A program made the position numbers and the translations under genes. From the NCBI GenBank assembly GCA_963791315.1, contig CAWBRQ010000002.1, positions 1-64,000 on the forward strand: DNA of 64,000 bases. Direction: 5' to 3'. Positions within the stretch are counted from its first letter, which is position 1. Every line of letters starts with the position of its first letter. Below are positions 63,947-64,000 of the stretch, one piece after another. The notes under the pieces were generated by a model, which worked only from the letters and a program-made list of their open reading frames with translations, was not told the DNA's origin and did not search any database. The DNA is from JACCZX01 sp963791315 (GTDB lineage Bacteria > Pseudomonadota > Gammaproteobacteria > Burkholderiales > Burkholderiaceae_F).

Positions 63947-64000
63947 GCCGCTGTAGCTCAGTTGGTAGAGCAGCGCATTCGTAATGCGAAGGTCGGAGGT
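63947..64000 (+). tRNA. tRNA-Thr(CGU), 3' end outside the window
   Basis: The sequence starts GCCGCTGTAGCTCAGTTGGT and has a D-arm GCTC/GAGC, then the anticodon arm GCGCA-TTCGTAA-TGCGA with anticodon CGT (codon ACG). It closely follows E. coli thrW in the D and anticodon arms. The first 54 bases are present; the T-arm and acceptor end are cut off. Confidence 0.93.

Noticed and set aside
1..64000. CRISPR arrays, rRNA genes, prophage or insertion sequences
   Set aside because: No regularly spaced repeats, rRNA-like segments, transposases or phage structural genes were recognised. The only RNA gene seen is the partial tRNA at the end.

Overview
Most of the window (about 3,983-64,000) reads as a betaproteobacterial, Burkholderiales-like chromosome. 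The protein families and gene orders support this: nadK divergent from hrcA-hemH-grpE-dnaK-dnaJ, DUF3460-scpA, mutL-miaA, tsaE-amiC divergent from queG, and single copies of glnE, yhdP, hrcA, nit and a type-2 ferredoxin-NADP reductase. The first ~3.98 kb is different. It is richer in G+C, carries planctomycete-style genes (frame-broken cysteine desulfurase-like enzyme, NHL-repeat protein, secreted protein of unknown function, C-terminus of a PVC-type cytochrome c protein), and meets a truncated tldD inside that gene. I read this as a chimeric join, not gene transfer.

Layout. 4-12.4 kb: tldD, nit and yhdP on the minus strand, then glnE. 12.3-20.9 kb: azlCD, ilvE, a zinc-finger protein, a SnoaL-like protein, a YheT-like hydrolase, a DUF2946 protein, ferredoxin-NADP reductase, a BepA-like protease, moaC and an ornithine-cyclodeaminase-family gene. 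21-30.2 kb: recN and nadK facing hrcA, hemH, grpE, dnaK and dnaJ, with a near-consensus sigma-32 promoter before grpE. 30.2-32.6 kb: a TSUP permease, a DUF4019 protein, scpA and a DUF3460 protein. 32.6-41.9 kb: metG followed with almost no gap by hyfB-C-E-F-G-I. 42-47.8 kb: a Spy-like protein with an FNR-type box, an ABC permease remnant, a CorA-like transporter, mrp, a DUF1190/ATP-grasp/DUF350 trio and a VOC protein. 47.8-54.3 kb: a MASE1 hybrid histidine kinase, an MFS transporter, a carboxymuconolactone-decarboxylase-family protein, a Bug receptor and a D-threonine-aldolase-like enzyme. 54.4-64 kb: dcd, an FAD oxidoreductase, miaA, mutL, dedA, amiC, tsaE, a DUF2277 protein, queG and a tRNA-Thr(CGU) cut by the window edge.

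The most interesting system is the hyf-like cluster. It encodes a six-subunit membrane complex related to energy-converting hydrogenases and complex I, but the large subunit has lost all four Cys ligands of the NiFe site. It is therefore a hydrogenase-related (Ehr-type) ion-pumping complex whose electron donor is not identified here. It appears to be co-transcribed with metG.

Many genes are split by single-base indels, often in homopolymers and often in genes expected to be essential (dnaK, metG, nadK, dcd). They are therefore annotated as one gene each with presumed sequence errors, not as pseudogenes. The indel density is highest in the planctomycete-like segment, in nadK/recN and in the aldolase gene. 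It is near zero across hrcA-grpE, hyf, 43-48 kb and 59-64 kb.
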